Below, piece by piece: positions 28,267 through 36,157 of a stretch of 63,693 nucleotides of DNA. The stretch lies in the NCBI GenBank assembly GCA_028824295.1, contig JAPPED010000010.1, positions 1 to 63,693 on the forward strand, written 5' to 3'. The stretch's first letter is position 1; the number at the start of each line of letters is the position of its first letter. Under the pieces are notes generated by a model that ran no database searches, was not told the DNA's origin, and worked only from the letters and a program-made list of their open reading frames with translations. Source of the stretch: Rhodospirillales bacterium (GTDB lineage: Bacteria; Pseudomonadota; Alphaproteobacteria; TMED109). A program made the position numbers and the translations under genes.

Positions 28267-28298
28267 TGCTCGGGAATGAACTCCGAAGATGCAGTCAC
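28074..28298 (-). CDS. Small conserved alphaproteobacterial protein between mlaD and DUF2155
   Basis: A 74-residue cytoplasmic protein from GTG 28298. The core PLSCTEKIKVLNENIREIRD, followed by ARDALEDGVLMGADPEQVRAVL, is a pattern I know from hypothetical proteins at this place in Alphaproteobacteria; it is mostly helical with no signal. The start comes 16 bases after the mlaD stop. Its 3' half overlaps the DUF2155 frame. Function unknown. Confidence 0.6.
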   Translation of the reverse strand: MTASSEFIPEQWLAPDQTPLSCTEKIKVLNENIREIRDLARDALEDGVLMGADPEQVRAVLARSVQDLPEPFSD

Positions 28299-28314
28299 GG
28301 GGCGTCCGTGCGGG

Positions 28315-28770
28315 TCACTGGTTGCCGAAGAGCTTCGAGATGGCGCGCAGGAAATCAACTGCGGATTCGGTGTTCTCGATGGTGTCGCCGGGTGCCAGCA
28401 TGGTGTCTTCGGCACCCGGGCTCACGCGGAGGTGGGCGCCCCCCATCAGTCCGTCGCTGGCTACCGAAACATAGGAATCGCTCGGCAGCTGGACCGCGGG
28501 TTCCAGCATCAGGGTGACCACCGCCTCGTAGGTGTCCGGATCGATGGCCTGGCTGACGACCGTCCCGACGGTGATGCCACTGACGCGAACGGGAGCGCCC
28601 ACGGTGAGGCCCCCGACCGACGCAAAGCGGGCCGAGAGCTCGTAGCCGCCGCTGGTCTGCAGCGCGGTACGCTCGTGGGCATAGACCAGGAAGAACGCCG
28701 CTGCCACCAGGACCACGGCACCGAGGAGCGTTTCAAGAGCGTTTCGGGACAGGGGGAGTCTCCTCGTCAA
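28315..28770 (-). CDS. mlaD: MlaD-like MCE-domain lipid-transport protein
   Basis: MlaD is the substrate-binding part of the Mla phospholipid transporter at the inner membrane. The 151-residue protein has one N-terminal membrane helix (ALETLLGAVVLVAAAFFLVYA, about residues 11-31) and one MCE domain (YELSARFASVGGLTVGAPVRVSG ... SVASDGLMGGAHLRVSPG). The C-terminal helix SAVDFLRAISKLFG follows. mlaE, mlaF and mlaC are not nearby. It overlaps NDUFA12 by 38 bases, a common alphaproteobacterial arrangement. Confidence 0.9.
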   Translation of the reverse strand: MTRRLPLSRNALETLLGAVVLVAAAFFLVYAHERTALQTSGGYELSARFASVGGLTVGAPVRVSGITVGTVVSQAIDPDTYEAVVTLMLEPAVQLPSDSYVSVASDGLMGGAHLRVSPGAEDTMLAPGDTIENTESAVDFLRAISKLFGNQ

Positions 28771-29122
28771 GTGCGGGCGTCCACGGCTGGTACGGACGCG
28801 GCGACGGGGGAGTGGTGCCGAGCAGCGAACCTGGCGGGCGGTGGGCCTCCGCCGTTCCGGTCAGATTCGGGCGGTGCGGTCGCTGCCAGGGATAGGGGGC
28901 GGGCGCGCCTTCGATGGGCGGCTGGTCGGTCGTGTGCGTGAGCCACGCCTGCCAGAGCGGTGGTACGGCGGACCCTTCGGCGGGTCCTCGGTAGAGCACC
29001 CAGCGCCGTTCCCGATCACCAACCAGCGGGCGCCCCCGGTAGTACCGATTGCCGAATTCGTCGACGCCGACCCTGGTGCCAAAGAGCTGGACGGTGAGCC
29101 AGATTGCCGGACTGTTGGACAC
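28733..29122 (-). CDS. NDUFA12-family complex I accessory protein
   Basis: A 129-residue homologue of mitochondrial B17.2/NDUFA12, present in Alphaproteobacteria as an accessory subunit of NADH:ubiquinone oxidoreductase. Diagnostic segments are GTRVGVDEFGNRYYRGR, RRWVLYRG, PPLWQAWLTHTTDQPP and YPWQRPHRPNLTGT. The Pro-rich C-terminus is typical. It is the first gene of the minus-strand run NDUFA12-mlaD-small protein-DUF2155, divergent from trcR. The complex I core genes are elsewhere. Confidence 0.92.
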   Translation of the reverse strand: MSNSPAIWLTVQLFGTRVGVDEFGNRYYRGRPLVGDRERRWVLYRGPAEGSAVPPLWQAWLTHTTDQPPIEGAPAPYPWQRPHRPNLTGTAEAHRPPGSLLGTTPPSPRPYQPWTPALDEETPPVPKRS

Positions 29123-29291
29123 GTTTGCTACTTGCTCGTTCCATGCCCGGAGACGGGTCGCACGTCACCCCTCCGGAAGCACACGAGGTCCCTAAATTGC
29201 CGCCGTTCGCCAAGTGTGGCAGGAATCGACGGGAACCGCACGCCCTAAATGTATCGTGCCGCCCGTTTCTTGCCGAGTTCAGGAATTCCAG

Positions 29292-29933
29292 ATGACCGGT
29301 CCATTGATGCCCAAGGCGACGGCCCTCTGGCTGATCGACCACACGACGCTGACCTTTGAACAGATCGCGCAGTTTTGCCAATTGCACGTGCTCGAGGTGC
29401 AGGGAATCGCCGATGGGGATGTGGCCGCCGGCGTGGCAGCCCGGAATCCGGTGGTCAGCGGCGAGGTGGAGCAGGCGGAGATCGATCGCTGTCAGCAGGA
29501 TCCCTCAGCCCATCTGACAACCAATCCGAACCTGAACGTGGATGACGAGGCCCGCCGCACGGGACCGCGCTACACGCCGGTAGCCCGTCGTCAGGATCGT
29601 CCGGATGCGGTGGCTTGGCTGCTCCGGCAACATCCGGAATTGAGCGACTTCCAGATCGGCCGGCTGGTAGGGACCACCAAGGGGACCATCGACAAGATCC
29701 GGAACCGGGAACACTGGAATTCGCCCAACATCACGCCCCGTGATCCGGTGTTGCTGGACTTGTGCAGCCGGGCCGAATTGGTGGAGGCGGTCGAGAAAGC
29801 ACGCAAGTCGAAACGCTGGCTCGACCGGGAGCGGGCACGAGAGGAAGAGGAACAGCGAAAGGCGGCCGAGGACACGGCCGAGCCCATGCTCTTACGGTCG
29901 CTGGCCGAGCGGCAGGCCGAGCCTTCCGAGTAG
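29292..29933 (+). CDS. trcR: TrcR/DUF1013 cell-cycle transcriptional regulator
   Basis: A 213-residue DUF1013 protein; members are named TrcR and take part in alphaproteobacterial cell-cycle transcription. It starts at ATG 29292 (MTGPLMPKATALWLIDHTTL), matching the family. It has two helix-turn-helix-like units: LTFEQIAQFCQLHVLEVQGIA and LSDFQIGRLVGTTKGTIDKI. A charged Glu/Arg/Lys C-terminal helix (ELVEAVEKARKSKRWLDRER and beyond) is probably coiled-coil. It is monocistronic and divergent from NDUFA12. Confidence 0.88.
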   Translation: MTGPLMPKATALWLIDHTTLTFEQIAQFCQLHVLEVQGIADGDVAAGVAARNPVVSGEVEQAEIDRCQQDPSAHLTTNPNLNVDDEARRTGPRYTPVARRQDRPDAVAWLLRQHPELSDFQIGRLVGTTKGTIDKIRNREHWNSPNITPRDPVLLDLCSRAELVEAVEKARKSKRWLDRERAREEEEQRKAAEDTAEPMLLRSLAERQAEPSE

Positions 29934-30294
29934 GAGCTGTCCCGCGTCCCGTGGGAGTAAGCTGCGCTGACGCCTGCGCCTACATCCGGGTGACGTGCCT
30001 TCGGCGAATTTCCCCATGCCGTCGATGCCGGACGGATCGACGCCGTCTACTGTCGCCATCCCGCGGGTATCCGAGCGATCCAATGTCGGCCCAAGCGCGC
30101 CCGCTCGGGCCTTCAGACACCGGACCAACGTCCCAGTAGTGACGATCACGCCGCCGGTTGACAGGTCAATCCGTATCAGTGGATCGACTTGATGGCGGCT
30201 GCGGACAAGGCGCGAAAGTCCGAACGGTGGCAGGAAGCGCAGGACTTTTCCGAAGAGACAAGTCTCTCGGCGACGGCACCGTTGGGTGCTCTGG
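29934..30294. other. Intergenic stretch with a possible decayed trcR-tail copy
   Basis: No intact gene. At about 30162-30240 a frame reads IDLMAAADKARKSERWQE after a stop, resembling the TrcR tail AELVEAVEKARKSKRWLD. Over 45 aligned bases (trcR 29797-29841 against 30186-30230) roughly 70 percent match by eye. The rest shows no recognisable sequence. Confidence 0.3.
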
Positions 30295-30325
30295 AACGGG
30301 GCAGGCGCGCGTGCCCTGCCCCGTT
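30295..30325 (-). terminator. Strong hairpin after the SRPBCC gene
   Basis: Perfect 11-bp stem AACGGGGCAGG / CCTGCCCCGTT with a nine-base loop, ending 12 bases past the stop codon of the minus-strand SRPBCC gene. There is no T-run on either side, so it may act as an intrinsic terminator of reduced strength or as a 3' stabilising structure. Confidence 0.5.
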
Positions 30326-30337
30326 CGGAATCAATGG

Positions 30338-30859
30338 TTACTGGGAAACGAACGCCGCCATTTCCTTGGCGCCAGCCTCGTAGATACCGTTCAGTGTGGC
30401 GGCAAGATCGTCTGCCGCGGCCATGTCGGGCATGGCAGCGCGATCGAACACGCCCGTCCAGCTCACGATGCTCGTTCCTGCTTCTGCGCCGGCTCTCACC
30501 ATGAAGGTGCCATGGTACTGGATACCGGCAAGAAAACCGGCGGTCATCGCATAGGTGTAATGCATCGGCCCATTGGCGACCATCGGTTCCTCCACCACTT
30601 CGCCGTTGGCCAGTTCAAGGCGTCGGACGGAGCCCATGCCGCCGTCGCCGGCAATGATCTCGCAGCTCACGACGAGGCTAAGGAAGTCCGCGAGGTTGCA
30701 GAAGCCGCCAACGCTGGCCCATGCGTCCGCCGGCGCAACCTGCACCGTCTCTTCGCTGTGAATGACCTCGATGTCGGCGGCGAGTGCCGGGCTCAGGCTG
30801 GCAACAAACATGACGGCGGCAAAGAGTGCGGCAGCGGCACCGCGGACCAGATGGTTCAT
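30338..30859 (-). CDS. Exported SRPBCC-fold (polyketide cyclase/START-like) protein
   Basis: A 173-residue protein with Sec signal (RGAAAALFAAVMFVASLSPALA, cleavage near residue 28). The mature part is a SRPBCC helix-grip fold: IEVIHSEETVQVAPADAWASVGGFCNLADF, SVRRLELANGEVVEEPM, GTFMVRAGAEAGTSIVSWTGVF and a C-terminal long helix ending GAKEMAAFVSQ. Such domains bind small hydrophobic ligands; the ligand here is unknown. ATG 30859 has AAGGAG about eight bases upstream; the much longer open frame beyond has no coding character. Confidence 0.82.
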   Translation of the reverse strand: MNHLVRGAAAALFAAVMFVASLSPALAADIEVIHSEETVQVAPADAWASVGGFCNLADFLSLVVSCEIIAGDGGMGSVRRLELANGEVVEEPMVANGPMHYTYAMTAGFLAGIQYHGTFMVRAGAEAGTSIVSWTGVFDRAAMPDMAAADDLAATLNGIYEAGAKEMAAFVSQ

Positions 30860-31559
30860 GAGAAGTGCTCCTTGGCGAGGGACGGCCCCAGGCTGTGGAA
30901 AGGGGGCGACGGATTCGCGTGATTGGACTGCACGGATATCGTGCGACGCCACGATAGCATGACCGAACAAATGCCCGCGAATCTCCTTGGTGACGCTGGG
31001 GAAGCATCCGATGCGCGGTCTCAGCGTTCCTGCCGGTCCCCCGCAGGTTCCTCCGCATCGCCGCTGTCGCATGGTGTCCGGCCGAGAGGCTGGCGGCAAT
31101 GGTGGTGCTTTGGTACGGCGGCAACGCGGTCGATGCTGCCGTTGCCGGCGCCGCGATCCTCGCGGTTGTGTAGCGCCATTCGACGGACATTGGCGGGAGA
31201 GTCTTCTGTCTCTACGCGCCCGGCGCGTCGCGTTGGCCGAAGCCCTCCAGACGGCGGTCAACCCGCTGGACGGCGGAGCCAGACGCCTGGCGGCGGCCGA
31301 TCCTGGTTCCGCTGGTCCGTGCCGAACCGCCGGCCAGCTGGCTCCGGGGCTTGGCGCGCGGGCGAACGGGAGCACCGTATGCCGCGTGACAATGGCCCGT
31401 ATGTCCCGGAGATCCGTCACCGATTGGAATTATCCGGTCCCGCTGGGGATGCCGGGGTCGGCCGTCCGCCGCGCCCGCGAACCGCAGGCTTTGACTCGCA
31501 CAGGCGATCGTGGCAAAGGGGCGTCCCCTCCGCACCGATTTCCACGAAGGACTTGTATC
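30860..31559. other. 700-bp stretch with only gene debris
   Basis: Apart from the gamma-glutamyltransferase fragment listed separately, I see no gene. Long frames on both strands are Arg/Pro/Ser-rich shadow translations without ribosome-binding sites. Confidence 0.4.
31075..31230 (+). pseudogene. Fragment of a gamma-glutamyltransferase (Ggt) gene
   Basis: One frame reads ERLAAMVVLWYGGNAVDA and continues AVAGAAILAVV, a TAG stop (31171-31173), RHSTDIGGRVFCLYAPG. This is the N-terminal Ggt motif (family: GGNAVDAAVAAAA ... VEPHMTGIGGDCF.LYAP), with the stop where the conserved Glu before Pro-His would stand. No start, and nothing of the catalytic Thr small subunit, can be seen downstream. It is a short decayed remnant. 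Confidence 0.65.
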
Positions 31560-31853
31560 GTGCCGGAACTCGATCTTGGAGAGAAACGCGCATGCAGCGA
31601 CTGCGGCATTCTCTTCTTCGACCTCAACAAGTCACCGCCCAAGTGCCCGAAATGCGGAAACGAGGTCCGAATCATGCAGCAGAGGACGGCGGCGGCCGTG
31701 CAAAAGACCGACGTCGCCAGTGATGACGTCGTGGACGACGCTACCGACGAGACCAAGCAAGAGGAAGATGAGTTCGAAGACGACACCGATAGCGTGACGC
31801 TCGGACCCTCTCCAAAGCCGACCATCGAGGACGAAGCACTGGAGGACGAATAG
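31560..31853 (+). CDS. TIGR02300 family acidic zinc-ribbon-like protein
   Basis: A 97-residue alphaproteobacterial protein. The N-terminal zinc-ribbon-like part has CSDCGILFFDLNKSPPKCPKCG (positions about 11-33), the signature of TIGR02300 (usually FYDLN). The rest is strongly acidic (Asp/Glu stretches to the end) and probably disordered. GTG 31560 is preceded by AAGGAC at a good distance; the frame is open far upstream without coding character. Function unknown; it normally precedes tRNA-Ala and aroA-cmk-rpsA, of which only the tRNA is here. Confidence 0.85.
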   Translation: MPELDLGEKRACSDCGILFFDLNKSPPKCPKCGNEVRIMQQRTAAAVQKTDVASDDVVDDATDETKQEEDEFEDDTDSVTLGPSPKPTIEDEALEDE

Positions 31854-31914
31854 CGCCGACAGGTTGCACGCCTGCATTCGTTTGCACACAATCCAGCCAA
31901 CCCGCCGGAGGATC

Positions 31915-31990
31915 GGGGCCGTAGCTCAGTTGGGAGAGCGCGTGAATGGCATTCACGAGGTCAGGGGTTCGACCCCCCTCGGCTCCACCA
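31915..31990 (+). tRNA. tRNA-Ala (GGC anticodon)
   Basis: A 76-base tRNA with encoded CCA. Acceptor stem GGGGCCG pairs with CGGCTCC (one G-T). The anticodon stem CGTGA/TCACG closes loop ATGGCAT, anticodon GGC, decoding GCC (and GCU). D-arm (AGCTCAGTTGGGAGAGC) and T-arm (AGGGGTTCGACCCCCCT region) are normal. Confidence 0.97.
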
Positions 31991-32017
31991 TCCGGAATCG
32001 AGATTGTTCGCATGAGT

Positions 32018-32074
32018 TGATCGAAACGATCATTTCATGGTTAACCTAGAGTTTGGGCACAACTAATGGTTAAC
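32018..32074. promoter_or_regulatory. Dyad and 9-bp direct repeats downstream of tRNA-Ala
   Basis: TGATCG-AAA-CGATCA (32018-32032) is a perfect 6-bp dyad, 27 bases after the tRNA, followed by TTT; it could be a weak terminator or an operator. ATGGTTAAC occurs at 32037-32045 and again at 32066-32074, 29 bases apart; each contains palindromic GTTAAC. They lie upstream of the DUF6036 pair in a locally AT-rich leader of about 200 bases. Confidence 0.35.
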
Positions 32075-32194
32075 GGCGGCAAGCTGTGAAACACACCGAA
32101 ATTTTTCATAAAGTGCAAACTTGAAGTTTCCACGAATCCGACCACGTCATTCGACATCTCCAACGCGCACGCTGACTGGACTGGCGCGGTTCGC

Positions 32195-32608
32195 ATGACC
32201 GAATTCCGCCTAGTGCTCGAGACCTACGCCAACGCTGTCCGCAGCGGCTGGCCGGCCGCCGACTTGGAACGAGCGATCCTGCATGACCTTCCACGCCGGT
32301 TCCACGGCCTGCCGGCCGAGGCCCAGGCTGGCGTCCTCGCAACGGCTCCGTCGCTGACCCACACCCGCTGGGATGCGCTGATCGCGGCCATGATCGAGCA
32401 CGTCGCCCGGCTGCATCGCCACGACCTGCCGGCCTGGATCGACGAACCCGAGCGTTTCCTGGACCGTACCTGGGTACTCCCCGACATCCCGTTCATGCGG
32501 CGGAACGCGATCCTGTACGCACCGGCTGCCTTCATCCGCCACGGGGCGCTGCCGGACCCGCGCGACTTGGATGCCCGCGGTGGAGAGCGCCATGCCTGGG
32601 TCCCGTAA
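32195..32608 (+). CDS. Putative partner (antitoxin-like) of the DUF6036 nucleotidyltransferase
   Basis: A 137-residue helical protein: FRLVLETYANAVRSGWPAADL, ILHDLPRRFHGLPAEAQAGVLA, HTRWDALIAAMIEHVARLHRH, PERFLDRTWVLPDIPFMRRNA. I have no domain name for it, but the WDALIAAMIEHVARLH and DEPERFLD pattern looks like a conserved family found before DUF6036 genes. It overlaps the downstream gene (32592), the usual layout of an antitoxin-toxin pair. The antitoxin role is inference. Confidence 0.6.
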   Translation: MTEFRLVLETYANAVRSGWPAADLERAILHDLPRRFHGLPAEAQAGVLATAPSLTHTRWDALIAAMIEHVARLHRHDLPAWIDEPERFLDRTWVLPDIPFMRRNAILYAPAAFIRHGALPDPRDLDARGGERHAWVP

Positions 32609-33143
32609 TCCGCCCGGCGCGCTTGACCGCGACACCCTGCTCCAGCTCTTCGAGGAACTTGCGGATGCACTCGCGCAAGCGCGGGTCCGCGCCTGCATCT
32701 ACATCATCGATGGGGCAGCGATGACCATGGCCTACCAGCGCGACCGCACCACGCAGGACGTCGACGCCCGGATCGACGACGGCCACCAGGCCGTGCTGAC
32801 GGCGGTCAGCACCATTGCCCGACGGCACGGACTGCCGACCACTTGGCTGAACGAACAGGCCACCGCCTACCTTCCGGCGGCGCCCGACCAACGGGTTCCG
32901 GTCGTGTTCGACTCGCCGCACCTGATCATCACCGGTGCCTCGGCCGAACACCTGCTGGCCATGAAGCTGGAGGCCGCGCGGCGCACCGATCAGGCCGACA
33001 TCGCCACGCTGCTCCGGACCCTTGACATCCAGGACGCGAACGCCGCCATGGCGATCCATGCTGATCTGTTCCCGCATTCGGAGCAGGCAGGCCGAGCCCG
33101 CAAGATCCTCGACACCATGTTGGCGGAACCGGGCCGGTGCTGA
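32592..33143 (+). CDS. DUF6036-family nucleotidyltransferase (AbiEii/MNT-like)
   Basis: A 183-residue protein of the minimal nucleotidyltransferase/AbiEii type. The site is recognisable: IYIIDGAAMTMAYQRDRTTQDVDARI, with the Gly-Ala-Ala in place of Gly-Ser/Gly and the paired acids DVDARID. AEHLLAMKLEAARRTDQADIATLL is the family helix near the C-terminus. Relatives act as toxins that nucleotidylate tRNA or as abortive-infection proteins. ATG 32592 has GGAG about eight bases upstream and overlaps the preceding gene by 17 bases; ATG 32571 is the alternative. Confidence 0.75.
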   Translation: MPGSRNPPGALDRDTLLQLFEELADALAQARVRACIYIIDGAAMTMAYQRDRTTQDVDARIDDGHQAVLTAVSTIARRHGLPTTWLNEQATAYLPAAPDQRVPVVFDSPHLIITGASAEHLLAMKLEAARRTDQADIATLLRTLDIQDANAAMAIHADLFPHSEQAGRARKILDTMLAEPGRC

Positions 33144-34077
33144 CCCGTGCGCCTGAGAGCAGCAGTCTGAAATACACTGGCGTTTTCCGCACGTCGGTTC
33201 GGCCGCGCCCTGCAAACTTCCGATTTCTGGACGGCGAAGTTGAAGGTGCGTTTCAGACAGGGCGCCTGCTCATAAGCTGAAGATCCCGGAACTTGAGCCG
33301 GTCCCTCAGCAAGCCTTGAGCCGCACACTCGATTTCATGGGCGAACAGATAAGGATCACGCAGGGCGTGCTTGCCATCCTCGTGTTGGCCAGCGTCTGCG
33401 AACAGCCTGGCTAGCCGCACCACTCCACGAGCAACAGGTACAAGCCAATGCGGTATTAGTGACCGCCCTCGAATAGATACGCGAGGAGACCGAACGGACG
33501 GCCGACAGCGTTGAGCGCGCGCATCGAGCGTGCCAGCGGACAGCCGGAGACTGGTTCTGGCCGGGGCAGTCATTGAGAGAAACTTGTGCAGATTCCAGTT
33601 CGGCCAAAGACCCGATTCAAGGTTTGGCGGCACCGGATTCCGGCGGGTGCCGAGGACCTCAAGGGAGGCGCTTACACCATGCACGGGAAGCGGATAGTGC
33701 TGCTCAACAGCTTTCCCGCAGAGAAACGATACGTAGTTATTGTCTGCATACGCGATGGGAAGACGCTCCACCTTGCGATTGATGCGACCATCTACACGGC
33801 CATGATCGGGTGCTCGGGGCGACGGCTACGCGGGGCGGGCTGTCGCTCGAGAAGCGACGACGGGGCTACATGCCTGCCAGCATCCCGCCGATGCAGATGT
33901 CGCGGCTCTCTTCGTAGACAGCGAGCCTCTCCGCGCGGGGTCGGCCAGTGACGGACGGCGCGAAGAACGCGGAGTCCGGTGGAAACGTTGGGACAAGATG
34001 AACAGGAGCAAAACGCTCAGGGCGGCGCGGCGCAGACAGCGGAGCGATGCGGCCGTCCGCAGAGGCCGGTTTCGGTC
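33144..34077. other. 930-bp stretch without a confident gene
   Basis: A plus-strand frame from 33586 reads coherently for about 70 residues (KRIVLLNSFPAEKRYVVIVC, then DGKTLHLAIDATIY) before turning into Arg/Ser-rich shadow; there is no clear ribosome-binding site. On the minus strand 33253-33420 encodes LFADAGQHEDGKHALRDPYL, then FAHEIECAAQGLL, with no family known to me. Both look like gene debris; I make no call. Confidence 0.35.
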
Positions 34078-34422
34078 CTAACGGCCGAGGACGGTGTCGA
34101 TGCCCGCGAGCAGCAGACCGAGCTTGGCCGACGAAATCCGGCCCGTGCGTTCTTCGAGGAGCGACCGGTCGAGCGCGACGATCTGTGTCGCGTTCGCGAC
34201 GGAATCTTTCGGCAGCCCCGTCATCGCGGCGGTCAACCGCACGTTGCCCGGCGCGTCCTCCCACCGAAGGTTGCTCGTGAGCGGGATGCACACCGCCGTG
34301 GCCAGCCGGCTCCGGTTCAGCGCATCGCCCTGGACGACGACGACCGGCCGGCGGAAGCCCGACCCCGACCTCGTCGGCTCGGGTAACTCGGCCCAGCACA
34401 CATCGCCCTGGGTGATCACCAT
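34078..34422 (-). CDS. MazF/PemK-type endoribonuclease toxin
   Basis: A 114-residue MazF-fold toxin, expected to cleave mRNA at short motifs. ITQGDVCWAELPEPTRSGSG is the N-terminal strand pair, FRRPVVVVQGDALNRSRLATA contains the conserved RPVVVVQ-D/N, and VCIPLTSN with VANATQIVALDRSLL gives the T/S and the catalytic strand. The start is inside the antitoxin gene (overlap 34416-34422), as usual for such pairs. Confidence 0.92.
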   Translation of the reverse strand: MVITQGDVCWAELPEPTRSGSGFRRPVVVVQGDALNRSRLATAVCIPLTSNLRWEDAPGNVRLTAAMTGLPKDSVANATQIVALDRSLLEERTGRISSAKLGLLLAGIDTVLGR

Positions 34423-34652
34423 TCGGTGTCGGTGAGCACCCGCCTGCCGGCGGCAGCGAGGAAGGCGTCATCGTTCCCTCCGACCTGGCCGCATACCCGG
34501 TTCATCGCGTCGGTGACCTCGTCTTGCGCATGGCGCGCGAGATATTCGTCGAGCGCCGCCGCGTAGACTTCGCTTCGGGACCGGCGTCCCTGCGAGGCCA
34601 GTCGTTCGGCGCGAGCGAAAATGTCGTCGGGGATGGACACGGCTGTTTTCAT
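34416..34652 (-). CDS. Ribbon-helix-helix antitoxin of the MazF pair
   Basis: A 78-residue MazE-type antitoxin of the RHH class. KTAVSIPDDIFARAERLAS and SRSEVYAAALDEYLARHA form the DNA-binding strand and helices; the C-terminal part (about residues 45-78) would wrap the toxin. ATG 34652 lies only a few bases after a -10 box (TATACT), so its message may be leaderless. The frame extends upstream to ATG 34676, which overlaps the promoter. Confidence 0.88.
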   Translation of the reverse strand: MKTAVSIPDDIFARAERLASQGRRSRSEVYAAALDEYLARHAQDEVTDAMNRVCGQVGGNDDAFLAAAGRRVLTDTEW

Positions 34653-34658
34653 ACCCGC

Positions 34659-34689
34659 AGTATAACCACCTCCCATGGCGGACGGTCAA
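34659..34689 (-). promoter_or_regulatory. Promoter of the MazF/RHH pair
   Basis: On the minus strand TTGACC, a 19-base spacer and TATACT, then six bases before the antitoxin ATG. The spacer is longer than ideal. Transcription would start at or within a base or two of the ATG, predicting a leaderless transcript. Confidence 0.5.
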
Positions 34690-35336
34690 GGTCGAGGGGT
34701 TCTGGACTAGGTTCAGCGCGCCCACGCAACTTCCAGGCGTCGTCGGCGACCAGATCCGCACGGTCGTGGCCCGGCCGGCGCAGGGACACGACATGTCAGT
34801 AACGTCATACTCGGGCGCCGGCACACTGCCGGCAAGCGCTGGACGGTCGAGATTGCCGAGGAGTTCGAGCCTGAGTTATTCGCGGTGCAGCAATTGGCTT
34901 GCGGGTCTTGACGAAGGCATAGGACAGACGAAGTTGGAGTGGCCTCCGGCGGCGGCGTCGAAGTCGGCGCGCCATTCGGGGTCGATCATGGCCTTACCGG
35001 ACAAAGTCGCTCTCGGGGCGTGGGCGGCAGAACATGCGGAGGACGGTGCCGGGCCGGACATGATACCCGCGGGGCGTGCCAGTTTTTCTCGGCGACAGCC
35101 GTCGGAACGCGGTCAGGCGGCTCTGCATGGCAAGCAACCTGGTGGTCCCCGCGGGCGCGGTTGCCGGGCGGGCCGCTGAACTCTCAGAAGTGCAAACGGC
35201 CAAGACCCCACAAGGGACAAACAGCGACAACTTACGTGGTGTTTGACTGGAGGCGCGACCACGGGCGGCGGTCGGTGGGCGACACTAATGTCGGTGTCTC
35301 ACGATTGAAACAGCACGCAAGACGGAGTGGGGGCCG
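34690..35336. other. 650-bp stretch without a recognisable gene
   Basis: Between the RHH promoter and the DUF3365 gene. A few short frames (for example minus-strand 34876-35061 with AMIDPEWRADFDAAAGG) look protein-like over 20 residues, but I know no family and see no start signals. Probably remnants. Confidence 0.35.
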
Positions 35337-35903
35337 CTACTCCAGCGGCTGGACGATCGTGAACGCCCCCCGGATGTCTCCTGCCGCGAAGCCGCGCGCC
35401 TGATCGACCGGATACAAGGCGTCAAGCTGGGCAATGATCTCCGGCGCAATACTGCTGCCATGGCATGTCGTACAGACCTCTTGCGTGATGATGGCCTTCA
35501 TATACCGGAAGTTGCGATGACCGTCGCCAGCCACGATTTCGGCGTGGTCCAGCGTCTTCGGGTCGGCCCCGGCCGCCTTGCGGGCTTCGAAGTCCTGAAG
35601 GACGGCCATTTCCCACGCATCGGGTGCATTGTCGGGGTTCCTGAGCTTCAGGCTGGTCCGTCCGACGCGCCATCCGCGGGCCGAGGATTCCGCTTGTGCA
35701 ATGCCGGGCGCGGCCAAATTGCACACTTCGATTGCGGCCACCGGCCCGCCGTCGGCCATGGCCAGTGACAGCTGTTCCTTCAGCGCACCCACAAACGACT
35801 TGATCACATCCCGGCTGGCCGCCGTGCGTGCGGCCACGTCGTCATCGGCGAACGCAGGGTTGAGGACGACAAGAAGACCAAGGACGGCCAGAAACACTCG
35901 CAT
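35337..35903 (-). CDS. DUF3365/Tll0287-like exported haem protein
   Basis: A 188-residue protein with Sec signal (RVFLAVLGLLVVLNPAFA, cleavage near residue 19). The mature part has DVIKSFVGALKEQLSLAM, AIEVCNLAAPGIAQ, KLRNPDNAPDAWE and one haem c site CTTCH in IITQEVCTTCHGSSI, followed by the redox-tail FAAGDIRGAFTIVQPL. DUF3365 domains are haem-containing sensor or electron-carrier modules. ATG 35903 is chosen for the signal; the frame is open 13 codons further. It stands alone. Confidence 0.85.
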   Translation of the reverse strand: MRVFLAVLGLLVVLNPAFADDDVAARTAASRDVIKSFVGALKEQLSLAMADGGPVAAIEVCNLAAPGIAQAESSARGWRVGRTSLKLRNPDNAPDAWEMAVLQDFEARKAAGADPKTLDHAEIVAGDGHRNFRYMKAIITQEVCTTCHGSSIAPEIIAQLDALYPVDQARGFAAGDIRGAFTIVQPLE

Positions 35904-36157
35904 AAGCGACCTTCGACGGTGGTTCGCGATCCAGCTTATCAAAATCGCGGCTCACGGACGTCCGTCCCGGCAACGCACTGGATCGGCGCGACTCGTCGGC
36001 CGGCCGCGAATCGCTTGCCGGTGGTCGCAGCATGTTGCCGTGCAGCAGGCCAGGGCGGGTTCGCAAACGGCACCGGGCCCGGTTCGGCAACGAAGCCGAA
36101 TGGCCGGGACGGACGTCGGGGAACGAGCGGCCCGGGCCGGCTCAGAGGATCTGAGCC

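Noticed and set aside
33253-33771. 172-codon minus-strand frame
   Set aside because: Only its last 55 residues look protein-like, the start is weak, and a plus-strand frame overlaps it; no family recognised.
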